Of a stretch of DNA of 64,000 nt, positions 1 to 10,864 are shown piece after piece. Under the pieces are notes generated by a model. That model ran no database searches. It saw nothing but the letters and a program-made list of their open reading frames with translations, and was not told the origin of the DNA. The position numbers and the translations under genes are program-made. The stretch's first letter is position 1; the number at the start of each line of letters is the position of its first letter. This DNA is from Paratinospora sagittata (taxonomy: Eukaryota > Streptophyta > Magnoliopsida > Ranunculales > Menispermaceae): positions 15,156,019-15,220,018 of the forward strand of contig CM069608.1 of NCBI GenBank assembly GCA_035771175.1, given 5' to 3'.

Positions 1-47
1 ATGCTCACTACTTTCTCTCAACAATTAATTAAGAGGAAAATACATTC

Positions 48-950
48 ATACTCAACTCAACTCAACAAAGCCTTTTCCCAACTAAAGGGGTTGGCCACAT
101 CAAACCGCTTCCTCCACTCTGCTCTATCAAGGGCTAAGTCAACATTTTTATTTCAAGTGGCTATATCTTTCTTAATTATTTCTATCTATGTTACTTTAGG
201 TCCTCCCCTCACTCTATTTTTTTTAAAAGAAACTAAAAGTATTGTATATATATAAGTATGAGAATCAAAAAGTCTGTACAGTAACATGTCCATGTAAACG
301 TGACCCTATACAGATACAATATTGCCCCATCCCCTTAGCCACTCCCCTAATGCATAGCCTTTTAACAAATTACTATTAGCAACCAAAATGAAGCTAGAAG
401 GTGAGACTCCTCCCACACTTCAGCCGCCGAGGATAACTCATCATGGAACACCAGTTTATTCCTCTCCTTCCATAGAGAACATAATACAACAAAACATACC
501 ACCTTCCTCTCACTCTATCATCACTGTGGATTGTTAATAGGTTACCATTCCTAAATGTCACATCCAAAGATCTTTATTTTATATGTCCAAACTGCCTAAA
601 TTGGTTTTTACTCATTTTATCTCCAATTGAGGCTACTCCTACCGTTTCTAGAATATGACTATTTCCAATTTTATCTTTCAATGTTTTACCACCTATCCAT
701 CTTATCATTCACATTTCTATTACATTTAGGAAGATATATTCAGAATGAGTGAAAAAAAGTTCAAATCAATCACTTTTAAGCTTTAGGTCAAAATAAAGGG
801 TCAGCAAGAGCAGTACTAGTTCCACATCAGCTCCACCCAAATTCTTCTATCAACATGTCTTTGGAGATTATATTACCATTATAATCCCAATCACTTTAAT
901 CTATTATGCTATTTGAAAGCTTCACTTTACACAGAAACATTCCTTTTACT
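48..950 (-). mobile_element. RTE-like LINE remnant (reverse transcriptase tail and 3' end)
   Basis: Degenerate non-LTR retrotransposon read on the minus strand. The reverse complement of 582-648 translates to a stretch with VGVASIGDKM and QFGH, close to the VGVAPIxDKM...LRWFGH tail typical of RTE-clade reverse transcriptases. Near 66-100 the plus strand reads like the common plant LINE 3' end (AAAGCCTT-TCCCAACTAAA-GGGGT-GGC-ACAT), preceded by CTCAACTCAACTCAAC, a short repeat tail. At about 390-530 another minus frame gives LWKERNKLVF, which looks like the tail of an L1-type LINE and may be a second fragment. Many stops and frameshifts; non-functional. It lies in an intron of the aminopeptidase gene. 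Confidence 0.55.
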
Positions 951-1272
951 TATGCTGTCACTGAACTGAAATTAACTAGAGAACTAAGACAAGCAAGCCT
1001 GGGAGCATCCACATGACTAATCCATTTCATCCGACTTATCTTTATTATATAGTTTCTATTAAGTCTGCTTTAGATATTCCCATTTCGGCTCTTGTTCAAG
1101 CTATTTTATGGACAACTCCTCCACAACACTCTACTCATCAATTCTTTTTTTTTTTTTTTTTTGAAAAGAAAGAAGCTTTAAGTTTTTTTTTTTTTTTTTA
1201 AAAAAAAGTGAATTAAGATCCCGACAATGGATATAAAATAACATATATAGGAACTTGAAGCATACATCCCAC

Positions 1273-1349
1273 CTTGAGTTCCTTGCCATTGATTTTGACA
1301 GATAATAGCTTTAGATCACTTCCATCCAGTACAAGTGAAGTAGAGACAC
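1273..1349 (-). CDS. MPA1: Aminopeptidase exon 6 (last exon visible)
   Basis: 77 bp after GGTTATAG. Completes the Gly codon, then VSTSLVLDGSDLKLLSVKIN and GKELK before a GTGGGA donor. No later exon is recognisable between here and position 1, so the next exon is outside the window. Confidence 0.85.
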
Positions 1350-3777
1350 CTATAACCAAAGAAAAATTAATCAATGATGCTTTTCTCTACAAGGTAAGAA
1401 GAAAGTCCTGAACCAACTGAAGCACTTGTTAGGAAAGTACCACCAAATTTAGTACAACAATTAAAATAGGACAACAAAATTTGAGAGTTTCATCAAGAAA
1501 GAATCCATTAACAAAGCTCACATTAGCAAGGTATTTCATAAATGCAAATTCACAAGAAGCAGATGAACAAAAGGTTACCTTCAACTCTGGGGTAAACAGC
1601 TATATTTGAACAGACAATAGTATTCTCCTCTCCTAGTGAAAAGCTCAAATTCACCTGTAATAGCAGTTTAGATAAGTACACAAAAAAACTGGTGAGACCA
1701 GATTTTCTTCCAGAGTTACAATCATCATACGATACTGGATGTTCAAATTTTCAAAAAGCAAAACAAACACCATAAGTTGAAACACATATTGAGCAGATCA
1801 ATTTAGTATAACTTGCTTCAGCATAAAAATAATTATAGACTTAATAGTATCTTATTGGTGCTCTTTATGAGGATTTTACAAGTAATGGGAGAAAGTTTAG
1901 GAAATACTGCAACATGCTTCACGGTATACAAAACAAACAAGTAGAAGAAAATGGATAAAGGGCGGAAACATTTCAAAATACTTTGCAATACCGTGTCAAA
2001 GTAGTAGTCGGGCTTCTTATAATCCTTCAAAAAGATCTCCTTTGGAGTATCCATTTGCGATTCTTTGACCTTAGCTGGTACAGGTTGTGTTGCAACTGAA
2101 CAAGTTGGTCTCCTGCTAGTTTTCGTTATTCCCTAAACACAAAAATAGTGAGCAATTTAGAGTCATCAAGCCAACAAAATAAAATATTTTAAATCTGATG
2201 ATATTACAAACATTTATACCTATCAAGAGGAAAAATAAGATAAAGGAAATACGTCACATCATTTAGGAGAATAAGTCAAAGAAATCATTACCCCATTGAG
2301 AATGTCGTTAAACCAAACCACTTTTAAAAGGAACACATTTTAGAAAAATATATTCCAACCATAATAAGCTTAATCAAACTTACAGATGATGAAGGATGTA
2401 GAAATGGATGACTCCTCAGGTAAGTGACCTGAAAATTATAACAAGAATAAGATACCTTCTAAGAAAATCCCAAATATAATAATATACAAAGTTCACAAAT
2501 TCAATACACAAAAGCAACCTACATGCTGCAGAATATGAAGTGTTTTTTAAAACATAAGAGTAAACCTGTGAAGCAGAGTATATTTGATTTCTATGCAAAT
2601 TCCTTGTTGGGTGTCGCCACGAACTAGCAGAACGTGTTGCTTGGATCTGCTAGAAATGAAACCCAAAAAAAAAAAAAAAAAGAAAGAAAGAGGCCATCAA
2701 TTTCAGAACCAAGAATTAGAGATAAAGAAATGGAAAAGACGAGAAGCAACATAAATTAACACACACAAAATAACCAACTATATCGATACTTTAAGGGCCC
2801 GTTTGGCAGCCCGGATAGGATAGGATTAGGATGGGATAGGGGTATTTTTAGCCCCTATCCTGTGTTTGGAGGTGAGGTGGGATGGGATAAAAATTATCCT
2901 GTTCCAACTAGATAAACCAATCCCACCAAAAATGGTGGGATTGGTTATCCCGCCTCTTTTTTTTTTTTTTCTCCTTCTCCTCCTCCTTGTCTTCTTCTTC
3001 TTCTTTAAAAAAAAAAAAAAAAAAGAATTATCAACTGGTTTGCAAAACCCAAACCAGCCAAATGGTTTTGGTTTTTTTTTTATATAAGTTTAATATAATT
3101 TATTTAAAAAATATTTAATTACTTTTCTATTTCAATCCCAAACGCACTCCAAACATAAGATTATACTATTTTTAATCTTATCCTATCCAATCCAATCCCA
3201 CAAAAATAATTTCATCCTATCCCGCGTACCAAACAGACCCTAACAGATAAAAGTAATGAACACAGATGCAACTACAGAATTACAAGAACAAGATGATACA
3301 AAGTTCGCATCAAAAAGAAAAACCAAAAAACAAAAACAACTTGAATCAAAGAAAATGGGTCAGACAAAAGAATTCCAATTCAACCACAAAATGCACAATA
3401 GCAAAACGCAACAAGAAGCAGCAAAATCAATGTGAAATCCCTCCTAAGTTCACACATGAGGATGCGAACGCCGTTTATACCAATTCAATATAATCAAATG
3501 TTAACTAAAAACATAATCTCACAAAAAATAATAAAAATAAAAATAAAAAACACGCAAACAATTGTAAGCTGTAATTAGAAACAAAAACGAAATAATCAAC
3601 AAAAAAAATAAAAGGAGCAATATATCAAATTACACCCAGAAAATTTAAGTTAAAAAGGGTAAAAAAAAATTGAAAAGAAAGATGGAGGAGCAGGAGAATC
3701 ACAGGAGAAGAGATTAATCCCCAAAGACCCGTCTTTGCGAAACCCGAACCTCTGTATGGTAGAATCAACCGAGCCAT
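1273..3777 (-). CDS. MPA1: Puromycin-sensitive aminopeptidase (M1/PepN type), 5' part, six exons
   Basis: N-terminal part of a plant M1 zinc aminopeptidase, which removes N-terminal amino acids from peptides. Spliced minus-strand exons are 3703-3777, 2566-2649, 2384-2428, 1992-2132, 1579-1654 and 1273-1349, all bounded by GT and AG with consistent phase (0,0,0,0,1). They give 166 codons. Residues 1-94 are rich in Arg and Ser with few acidic residues, like an organelle presequence. Met95 begins MDTPKEIFLKDYKKPDYYFD, followed by FSLGEENTIV, VYPRVEG and LVLDGSDLKLLSVKINGKEL, the start of the family's N-terminal beta domain. The catalytic HEXXH lies beyond the left edge. An internal start at Met95 could give a cytosolic form (inference). 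The family is recognised from conserved sequence; the symbol follows the Arabidopsis PepN-type homologue. Confidence 0.85.
1579..1654 (-). CDS. MPA1: Aminopeptidase exon 5
   Basis: 76 bp after TATTACAG: VNLSFSLGEENTIVCSNIAV then YPRVE and one base of the next Gly codon before GTAACC. Continues the N-terminal beta domain. Phase 1 at the 3' end. Confidence 0.85.
1992..2132 (-). CDS. MPA1: Aminopeptidase exon 4 (start of mature region)
   Basis: 47 codons after GTTTAG. Begins GITKTSRRPTCSVATQ, then MDTPKEIFLKDYKKPDYYFD, and ends FDT before GTATTG. This is the most diagnostic exon: the MDTPKEIFLKDY block is highly conserved in plant PepN-type aminopeptidases. Confidence 0.88.
2384..2428 (-). CDS. 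MPA1: Aminopeptidase exon 3 (45 bp)
   Basis: Very short exon of 15 codons (VTYLRSHPFLHPSSS) between a TTTTCAG acceptor and a GTAAGT donor. It keeps the frame from exon 2 to exon 4. Confidence 0.7.
2566..2649 (-). CDS. MPA1: Aminopeptidase exon 2
   Basis: 28 codons after a TTTCTAG acceptor, ending SASQ before GTTTAC. Arg- and Ser-rich presequence (QIQATRSASSWRHP). Phase 0 at both ends. Confidence 0.7.
2795..3240. mobile_element. Tourist-like (PIF/Harbinger) MITE
   Basis: 446-bp element flanked by TAA at 2792-2794 and 3241-3243. Ends read GGGCCCGTTTGGCAGCCCGG and, in reverse complement, GGGTCTGTTTGGTACGCGGG, followed by GATAGGAT on both sides: imperfect TIRs of about 28 bp. The interior has GATAGGATAGG-type repeats at each end and long T and A runs. 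It has no coding capacity. It lies in intron 1 of the aminopeptidase gene. Confidence 0.8.
3703..3777 (-). CDS. MPA1: Aminopeptidase exon 1 (start of presequence)
   Basis: 25 codons starting MARLILPYRGSGFAKTGLWG and ending SSP before a GTGATT donor. The ATG is at 3777-3775. The MARLI... opening and basic, acid-poor composition match plant PepN-type presequences. Phase 0. Confidence 0.75.
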
Positions 3778-4322
3778 TCCAATCCTACTAATAGTATTCT
3801 GAGTTCACAAACCAAACCACTTCCACGATAACAAAAAAAAAAAAAAAAAAAGAAATTCAATAGAAATGATGAATCCCCAGATAGGCAAAATCAAACAGAT
3901 CTCCCAGAAATCTAACAAACCCCACAAAACAAAAATACAAACACAGAACACGACACAGTCTCACTCCTACTTATAAAGATACGGTGTGGATAATTCAAAT
4001 AATGGACCAGAATAATCACCAAAATGAACTAAAAAAAATAAAAATAAAATAATTTTTTAAAAAAATTTTGAGAGAAAATATGGAGTGTAATTAACATGAA
4101 ACATAGGAGGGTGTTTGGAAATGAAATTTTCATTTCACCTATATTAATTTTGCTCTCCAGTTGACGAAGAACAAAGAGTGTGGACGGAAGAACACAAAGG
4201 GATCGATCTCTCGTAAACCTAATTACCTAAGAGGAAACAAAAAGTAGGGCCCTCAAAGATATATATTTATAATGGAAAATATCTCTCTTTCAAAAAAATT
4301 TAAAAAATAAAAATAAAAATAA
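3778..4322 (-). promoter_or_regulatory. Upstream region of the aminopeptidase gene
   Basis: AT-rich region between the start codon and the Pack-MULE-like element, expected to hold the 5' UTR and core promoter. No TATA box or other site can be assigned with confidence. Contains homopolymer A runs near 3833-3851. Confidence 0.35.
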
Positions 4323-4470
4323 GGCTTTTGACATGATTACCTTTTAAAAATAAAATAATATAACAAATGTCAAATATTGTCATGTTTATCCTACTTTACT
4401 GTTCTTCACACAGTCAGCGCGCCACACAAGCGCCACGTCAACGCGTAGGTAGCATTTTTTTTAAGTGAAG
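4323..4470 (+). repeat. Left terminal inverted repeat of the Pack-MULE-like element
   Basis: 148 bp. Matches the reverse complement of 5476-5616 at roughly 90 percent by eye, apart from an 8-bp gap. Confidence 0.75.
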
Positions 4471-5160
4471 GAATCATTCACAATATTTTTATGTGAATGG
4501 AAAGACGTCTTCCTTTTAATATTTTTTTTTATAAGTAAAAGGGTTTTTTTAAGGTTAAAAAGGAAGGCGTCACAGATTTATTTATTTTTACCTGGGTTTA
4601 TACCCATGCTTCCGTTCACCCTCATCTACTTCATTCTTTCTTCAATATGGATCTTTCTACCTGGATTTATACTCATGGTTCTTTCCTTCCAGGTCATGGT
4701 AAGTCTGAGGAAGGGTGGAGAAGAGGAGGGTGGGGAAGAGGAAGGCAGATGGAAGAGCGGGTAACCTTCTCAAATTCAGGGGGGGTCCTGTCTTAATAAA
4801 GTATTAAGTTGGGTGTGCTGTTGTTCTTCAGATTTGCCTTTTCTTTGATATAATTTGCTATTATCTCTACCCTCAAGGTTGGTCTTTTTAATCACCAACA
4901 AATTAAGGTGAAAAAGGAAATTCTCAAGGAATTATTAATATGCATACAACTGATGATGGCATATTTTTATCTATCGGTAAAGTTTACTCTGAAAATTAGC
5001 ATTAAAAGGTTCATAAAGGAAGAGGGTTCTTCCAGATTATTACATAGGACATGTATAGTATTCAAACTATCTGCAATATTGCACAAATTCATAGTGGGTA
5101 AACTTGTCAGAAAATTTAGAATAGACATTACAAAAACCAAGAAAATCATACAAATCTCCA

Positions 5161-5244
5161 ATGGGGCGGGTTCAGCCTCAAGCGCCTACTCACCGCACCA
5201 TCTTCTGCAACGATCGCGAAGCCAATCTTCTTGTCAATTTCAAG
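5161..5244 (+). pseudogene. Captured exon fragment of a P4-ATPase (aminophospholipid flippase, ALA type)
   Basis: Reading from 5161 gives [20 protein letters not shown] then NLLVNFK, followed by a GT (AAG/GTTTGA). This matches the conserved N-terminal block of plant ALA flippases (xQPQAPTxRTxxCNDRExNxxVxFK), where an intron follows the FK. Only this exon piece is present; no transmembrane or catalytic parts follow, so it is a gene fragment. Its position between two TIRs implies capture by the element. Long overlapping ORFs in other frames at 4908-5339 do not encode it. Confidence 0.65.
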
Positions 5245-5475
5245 GTTTGATGATGATGATCTATTTCGTTTTTTGTTTTTTTTTTTGTTTGATTGTGATT
5301 TTGGAAGAAATTGTTAATTGTGTTTTGGAGTGGTGGTGAACGGAAGATGTCCAAAATTCAGCAGCAACCTTATTAAAAAAATTCTTTAAAGGGAATGCGT
5401 CTTTTCAAAAGATGTCTTCCCTTTATTTATAAAAAAAAAATTGAAGAAAATGCGTCTTTTGAAAAGACGCATTCT

Positions 5476-5616
5476 CTTCACTTAAAAAAAATGTCACCTT
5501 CGCGCCTACGTGGGGCTTGTGTGGCGCGTTGACTGTGTGAAGAACAGTAAAGTAGGGCAAACATGACAATATTTGTGATATTATTTTATTTTTAAAGGGT
5601 AATCATGTCAAAAGCC
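5476..5616 (-). repeat. Right terminal inverted repeat of the Pack-MULE-like element
   Basis: 141 bp. Partner of 4323-4470. Confidence 0.75.
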
Positions 5617-5699
5617 CGATCCTTTGACGTTCCCTTGGGAAAAAATTATTGAAAAAAAAAAATCCATTGAGGAAACATTTTAACATTAGGATAGGGTTT

Positions 5700-6560
5700 T
5701 AATAAACGAGGGCCGCTAGTTGGACCCATTTATGAACTATTATCACCTTTTATTTTACCAGTTCTTCCACCACTCACCATCTTTTTCATCTTCTTCATCT
5801 TCTTTCTTCATTTCCTTCTATAAATTACTTCTATATTTATACTTTTTTTTTGCTTGTAAGAACAAATTCAATGTCTTTTTTGTTTCTTTTAAAAGGTTTA
5901 AACCATTTTAAAAAGTATTTGATGTATTTGAATGGTTCCTTAGTTTTTTTTTTTTTAACAAAAAATCGAACTTTGGTTCGGCCTTGCGTGGCCGAACCTT
6001 ATACAATAGGTTCCGTCCTATGGCCGAACCTTATAAAGTAGATTCGGCCACTTGTTTAAGGTTTGGGCATACCCGGTTAAACCTCTTAGTTTTCCATTTT
6101 TTTTTAATTTTTATCTTCTATCATGTATTTCTAAGTATTTTTTGACATTTTTTTTAGGTTAGTAGGCAAATAAAAAAATGTCTAGAAATACATATTAGAA
6201 TATGTAAATAAGTTGTCAAAAAAAAAGGGGGGAAATAAGTGTGGCTAAACCTACTTCATTAAGTTCGGCCTGTGTGACTTAACCTATTATATAAGGTTCA
6301 GCCACGCAGAGTCGAATCAAAATGTGATTTTTTACAAAAAAACAAAAAACAAAAAATAGTAAACCAATAAAATATTTGAATGATGGAAAATTTGGGATTT
6401 GGAGAAAAAAATGATAGAAAATGAAGATAGCGAAACGAAAATGGTAAAAACTAGGACTTTGGAGTTGGGGCTAATCTTAGGGAGACAAAAATAATGAGAA
6501 AAAGAAAATGATGGTGGTGTTAAAAGGAAAGGATGGTTTAAGATTTTTTTATTTTTTGAC
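5700..6560. repeat. TTCGGCC-motif foldback repeat, copy 1
   Basis: AT-rich block whose centre has several TTCGGCC / GGCCGAACC motifs in both orientations (about 5968-6045 and 6262-6310), flanked by CT-rich sequence on the left (5755-5825) and its purine-rich counterpart on the right (about 6355-6535). It shares this layout with 35310-38975. No ORF of note. Outer ends are not resolved. Confidence 0.5.
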
Positions 6561-7890
6561 CGGGGTGGAAGGGAGCCGCTTTTGGCACCAAATTTTTTTT
6601 CTCTTTGCACCATAATAAACATTTTTTTAAAAATTTAATTTTACACTTTTTTTTTTCTTTTTTACCCATCATCTAACGCTATCTCCCACCCACCTTAATT
6701 TTTACACTTTTATTTTCCCTTTTTGCCATTACCCATCAACTGACTCCATTCAAGGCATCTTTATTGGTTTAATTTATTAATATTGGTTTTCATTCAACCA
6801 AAAAAAAAAAAAACATTCTTTATTCATATTTCTTATAAATAAATGTTGTATTCTTATTGCTTTTCTCATGGTTGGTCAGAACATTATATAACAATCTAAT
6901 TTGCAATGCTCCTGGGTAATACTTTGATCAATAGAGTAATCCAAGTTTATAATTTTGTTTGTATATAAATTTTAAAATTATAATTTCTGATTTTATTTTA
7001 TATATTTAAACATCATTCAGGATAAAACACCATTCATAACTCATATCATTTTTGTTGTTCAATTCACTTAATTTTATCTTAATAAAATTAAAATAAAAAG
7101 GTAAACATATTAAAATAAAGATCAAAAGTAGTAAAGTAGAAGCTCTTTATTTTTTAACTTTAGAAATACTTAAACAATTTAATTTTTAAAAATAAAAACA
7201 TAAATTTTTTATTCCTTTATTTTTGATTTTTAAATATTAGTTTGATTTTATTTAAAATTATATTTTTTAATTTTAATTTTTATTTAAAAAAACTTGCCCA
7301 GAATTTTTTTTGTTGAATTTTATAATCCCCATTCTATTTTAATAAGAAAGGGTTTTCAAAAAAAAATATTTTAATAAGATAATTTTTCACTTGAGTTATT
7401 AATTTTTATTCAAATCATTTTTTGACAAATAAAACACGTTCAATTAGGCACTATTCAATTAAACATTCACAATTCAAATAGTAGAATGACGTTTTTTGAA
7501 CTTTTTGATAAAACAAATAACAATCTTAATGTTATTTTTTAACTATTCATGAATCTTACAAAAATAAAAATAAAAAAGAAAATCTTACCTTTAAATTAAA
7601 AAGCTCAAATTCATTATGCAAGATTTTAAAATTTTTAAATAAAGAAGATAAAATAAAAAGTAAGGAGACTTTTAGGCTTTTTTTTTTAAATATAATAGTG
7701 AAGTAAAAAAAAAGAAAGGGAGTGAGAAGGAAAGCGGCGGGGAGAAAATATTTAGGATATGAAAGTCATTTTTTAAAAAGTTATATGACGAAGAAGTAAT
7801 TATATAAATGATTATTTTAGTAATTAAAAAAGCATGTTTTAATTGGTGTAAAAAGGAAAAATTGTGGTGCATCCCGTCTCACTCTGGTTG
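6561..7890. repeat. AT-rich segment with possible terminal inverted repeats
   Basis: Very AT-rich, no gene. The left end (GGCACCAAATTTTTTTTCTC then TTTGCACC) weakly resembles the reverse complement of the right end (TGCACCACAATTTTTCCTTT then TTACACC), which suggests a degenerate non-autonomous DNA element. Confidence 0.3.
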
Positions 7891-8228
7891 GAATAGTATT
7901 AATATCTTGGGTGAGATAGTCCTAGTAATTAAGGTGATAATAATGATCGGGTTCAAATAACAGCCCTCTTAATAAATATGTTTTTTTTTTCTTTTTTTTT
8001 TGACAATTTTCTAGGTAGAAAGATCGAAATCATGATTTTGAATTGATTAACCTTGACCCATAATAAAAATAATTAAATATGTTGGAACATATATAGTTGA
8101 ATGTGAAATCTTTTAACGAGTTCAGAGTTGCGGCTCTATAAAGTGAACGTCACGGCTCTACACCAACAAGAATTTAGTTAAAATTTCAGCAAATAGAGCG
8201 CCACAACTCTGTAAAGGGAGCGTCGCAA
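7891..8228. other. Intergenic stretch without recognised content
   Basis: AT-rich sequence with T runs near 7980-8002. I see no gene or repeat boundary here. Confidence 0.4.
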
Positions 8229-8774
8229 CTAGGGATAGCAATATAGGTCACAACACGATAACACGACTCGAAACCGACACGAAATAAACGAGTTTGAGTT
8301 TTGCATAAATAGGTACGGATCAAAATAAGTTAAATCCAATTAAACACGATTAAATTTCAGGTCAAAATTAGGTAGACCTGCTAAACCCGAAATTGACCCG
8401 TTTAACACGATTATATTTTGTGTTGAGACTTATGCTATTTGTGAATACTTTTTAATATTTTATGTCATGAGTTGAGACTCTAACTTTATAATATTTTATT
8501 TAGTCTTTACTATATAGTTGTATAATTATGATTTTGAATTTTTGATTTATATGTTAATTTAGAATTTATATATGATAAATAGGTTAAAATGAACTTGTTT
8601 AAGCTTTAAGTGTTATAAGCAAGTTAACCTGTTTAACTCGTTTATTAAACGTGTCGGCTTTGGATTTACATATAATGACACGTTATTTATACGTGTCATG
8701 TTTGGGTTTACAATATATTTCATTATATACGATTATGACACGACTGATTACGACACGGCAACACGAATTGCCAC
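8229..8774. repeat. Dispersed plant repeat with ACACGA/CACGAA motifs (MITE-like)
   Basis: Starts GGGATAGCAATATAGGTCAC and ends CACGAATTGCCAC, two ends that look like inverted versions of GGGxTxGCAAT. The interior is dense in ACACGATAACACGAC-type motifs and their reverse complements, a pattern known from high-copy non-autonomous plant elements. The right end is cut by the gypsy LTR starting at 8775. Confidence 0.5.
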
Positions 8775-10221
8775 TGTCACACCCCGCCCGGACTCCCCTA
8801 AACCGGCGGTACACTCACGGACGGGGCGCGCATTTGAAATTATAACAATGGTAATAACAGAGTACGCAGTGGAAATATAAAACAGTGCAAGTCTGATTTC
8901 ATTTAATTCAGAATTCATTTGTACATGACATACTCAAGGAACATACTCCTCAAAATCCCCAATGAATAATACGTACAAAATGTGGGCCCCATAAACCTGC
9001 ACCCAGTCCACCCTAATTTCCTGTGAAAATTTGGATAACAAAGGAATGAGCTTAACGCGCTCAGTGGGTAAAATAGTTCGTGAATATAACAATTAATAAA
9101 GCAAACTTCATAATTAAATATCTTAAATACACATCAAAACATCATAATCAATCAATATGTATGTATGCATGACACCGTCTCGTAATGGTTTGATGAACGT
9201 ACATCGTCTGAGTTCGCGTATAGATGTCCTTCCTCAGGCGTAGCCAGGTTCTCATTGTACGTCCCTCCTCAGAAACGATGCTCTGGATTCACGTACAGAT
9301 GTCTCTCCCCAGGCGTAGCCGGGTTTTCATTGTACGTCCTTCTCCAGAGAAATATAGTGAATAGCGAGCAATGCTCCTAACTATTCTCTGTATCATAAAC
9401 CACATACGTCCCTAGGTGGTGATATGTATGATGCCAATGCATGAACTGGTTTAGTCTACTGGTCTGATCTTTTCTTGACATTTAGACTGACTTTGGCAAC
9501 GTCTGGTGATCCTTATCAGGATTGGTATCACGACGTGCAAGGTTAGGACATTCAATATTATTTGTATAAGCTGATAGCTTTCAATATGACCAACTAGATC
9601 AGTCCCCAGTTGAGAGGTGAGACACAAGGTCTGCTTAAATACCAATTGCGTAGAGCAGCCCGTTGCCTCCCGTTCATTATTTAAAGTTACTGAGGACAAG
9701 ACCGAGTCTAGTTGAGCCAGATTGACCACTAATCTGGCATTACAACAGTATAATACATGAATTCCAAATATACAGGCATAAGTGTGACAGTATAAACATT
9801 ATATGATATAATGCAGTGTAAATGAGTAGTAGACATAATAATAAATGAATGTAAACTTTAATAAAAGTTATAAGACACACAAACCTATGTTTCGTTCCCC
9901 ACCTTTAGATAAGAACTTCTTTTTTCAGATCTGGCGCTTTCCTCCGGACAGAACTTCGTCGTATCGCATCGAGAGTCTCGAACAGAGTCTCAAACAGACA
10001 AGAACTCAGAATGAGTGAAAAGATGAGGAAAAATCACAAGAGAAGGTGATTTGGTGTGAGGAAATGAGGAGGGGGAGAGCTCCTTATATAGGAGATTTGG
10101 AGCCTGAACGTTCGAGCGAGTGCCTGAACGTTCAGGCAGGCGCCCGTACGCCCGGGTCGTTTGCCCGAACATTACATTTTTTTTATTAATATTTTTTTTT
10201 TGTGAAATACAGGGTATTACA
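8775..10221 (-). mobile_element. Gypsy LTR (family U), 3' LTR
   Basis: In reverse complement it runs TGTAATACCCTGTATTTC...GGGCGGGGTGTGACA, with TG...CA ends. It is directly preceded on the minus strand by a polypurine tract (10222-10240, AAGGGGGGTAGAG), so this is a 3' LTR. The module GAGCTTAACGCGCTCAGTGG lies at 9048-9067, as in other LTRs of this window. Confidence 0.75.
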
Positions 10222-10800
10222 CTCTACCCCCCTTAAAGGGATTTCGCACTCGAAATCAATTTAAGTAGTTATGATGGTTATCTGCTTGAGATTCACGTGT
10301 CATCGTTTGCTAGTTCAGGGTAGTGCCTATATGGTCCCTGAATGGCATTGTGGCCAGTGGAATCCTCAACATCATGAAAACATGGAGAGCAAATGGAGTC
10401 GGATTCATCCTCAGAAGGTTCTAAACGTTGCTCAACAGATTGTGGTGTAGAGCGCTGGTTACATCGTTTAAGGGGAGGTAGGTTGAGCGGTGGGATGTTT
10501 TTTCGTGTTGTTGCTCGAATCTGGCTGCCTGACAATTTTGGTAGAAGGTCCTGCCAAGATGAGGGCACGTGATTGTTACGAAAAAGCCATGCACGCTCTG
10601 GTTATAAGGATCACTGTCTGTGTGACGATGAAGTTGGTGATGCAAAGTAGTTGTAACTTGACTCTGATTCTTGAGGAGTAGCCACAGGTTGCCAAGGGGG
10701 CCACTGCGCGTGTGCATCACTATATCTATTGATATTATTTTCAGACATCTGCATAGTTATTCGAGTGAAACAATGTATTAAGATAGGTGTAAACAAAGTT
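10222..10800 (-). mobile_element. Internal 3' end of the family U element, with polypurine tract
   Basis: Minus-strand sequence leading into the 3' LTR. It ends TTTCGAGTGCGAAATCCCTT and the tract AAGGGGGGTAGAG, the usual layout at the end of a gypsy polyprotein. Short ORFs at 10293-10568 and 10421-10720 have no recognisable domain. The rest of the element is missing. Confidence 0.55.
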
Positions 10801-10864
10801 CCATCATTTTATTGATAAGAAAAAATAGTACAGTGTATCACATCATCAGTTGGTACTAGAAAAC

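Larger units (their letters stand above)
4323..5616. mobile_element. Pack-MULE-like TIR element with a captured gene fragment
   Basis: 1.29-kb element with long terminal inverted repeats at 4323-4470 and 5476-5616. Both start GGCTTTTGACATGATTACC and, apart from small indels and an 8-bp gap, match through ACTTTACTGTTCTTCACACA, CGCGCCACACAAG and TTTTTTTTAAGTGAAG. The GC-rich core of the arms and their length suit Mutator-like elements. No clear 9-bp target duplication is visible, so another TIR superfamily is possible. The interior lacks a transposase but holds a coding fragment of a host flippase gene and repeats containing GACGTCTT / AAGACGC. Confidence 0.65.

Noticed and set aside
1..255. 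84-residue ORF at the left edge
   Set aside because: It runs antisense through the 3' end of an RTE-like LINE; no protein similarity of its own.
1013..1201. 62-residue plus-strand ORF in the aminopeptidase intron
   Set aside because: Ends in poly-Phe from T runs; no conserved motif, and antisense to the gene.
4908..5339. 143-residue plus-strand ORF across the Pack-MULE interior
   Set aside because: It is not in the frame of the recognisable flippase fragment and shows no domain; chance ORF.
8651..8880. Short overlapping ORFs at the border of the dispersed repeat and family U LTR
   Set aside because: They cross a repeat boundary and lack any conserved motif.
10293..10720. 91- and 99-residue minus-strand ORFs upstream of the family U LTR
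   Set aside because: Overlapping frames with no recognisable retroelement or host domain; kept only as part of the element's internal end.
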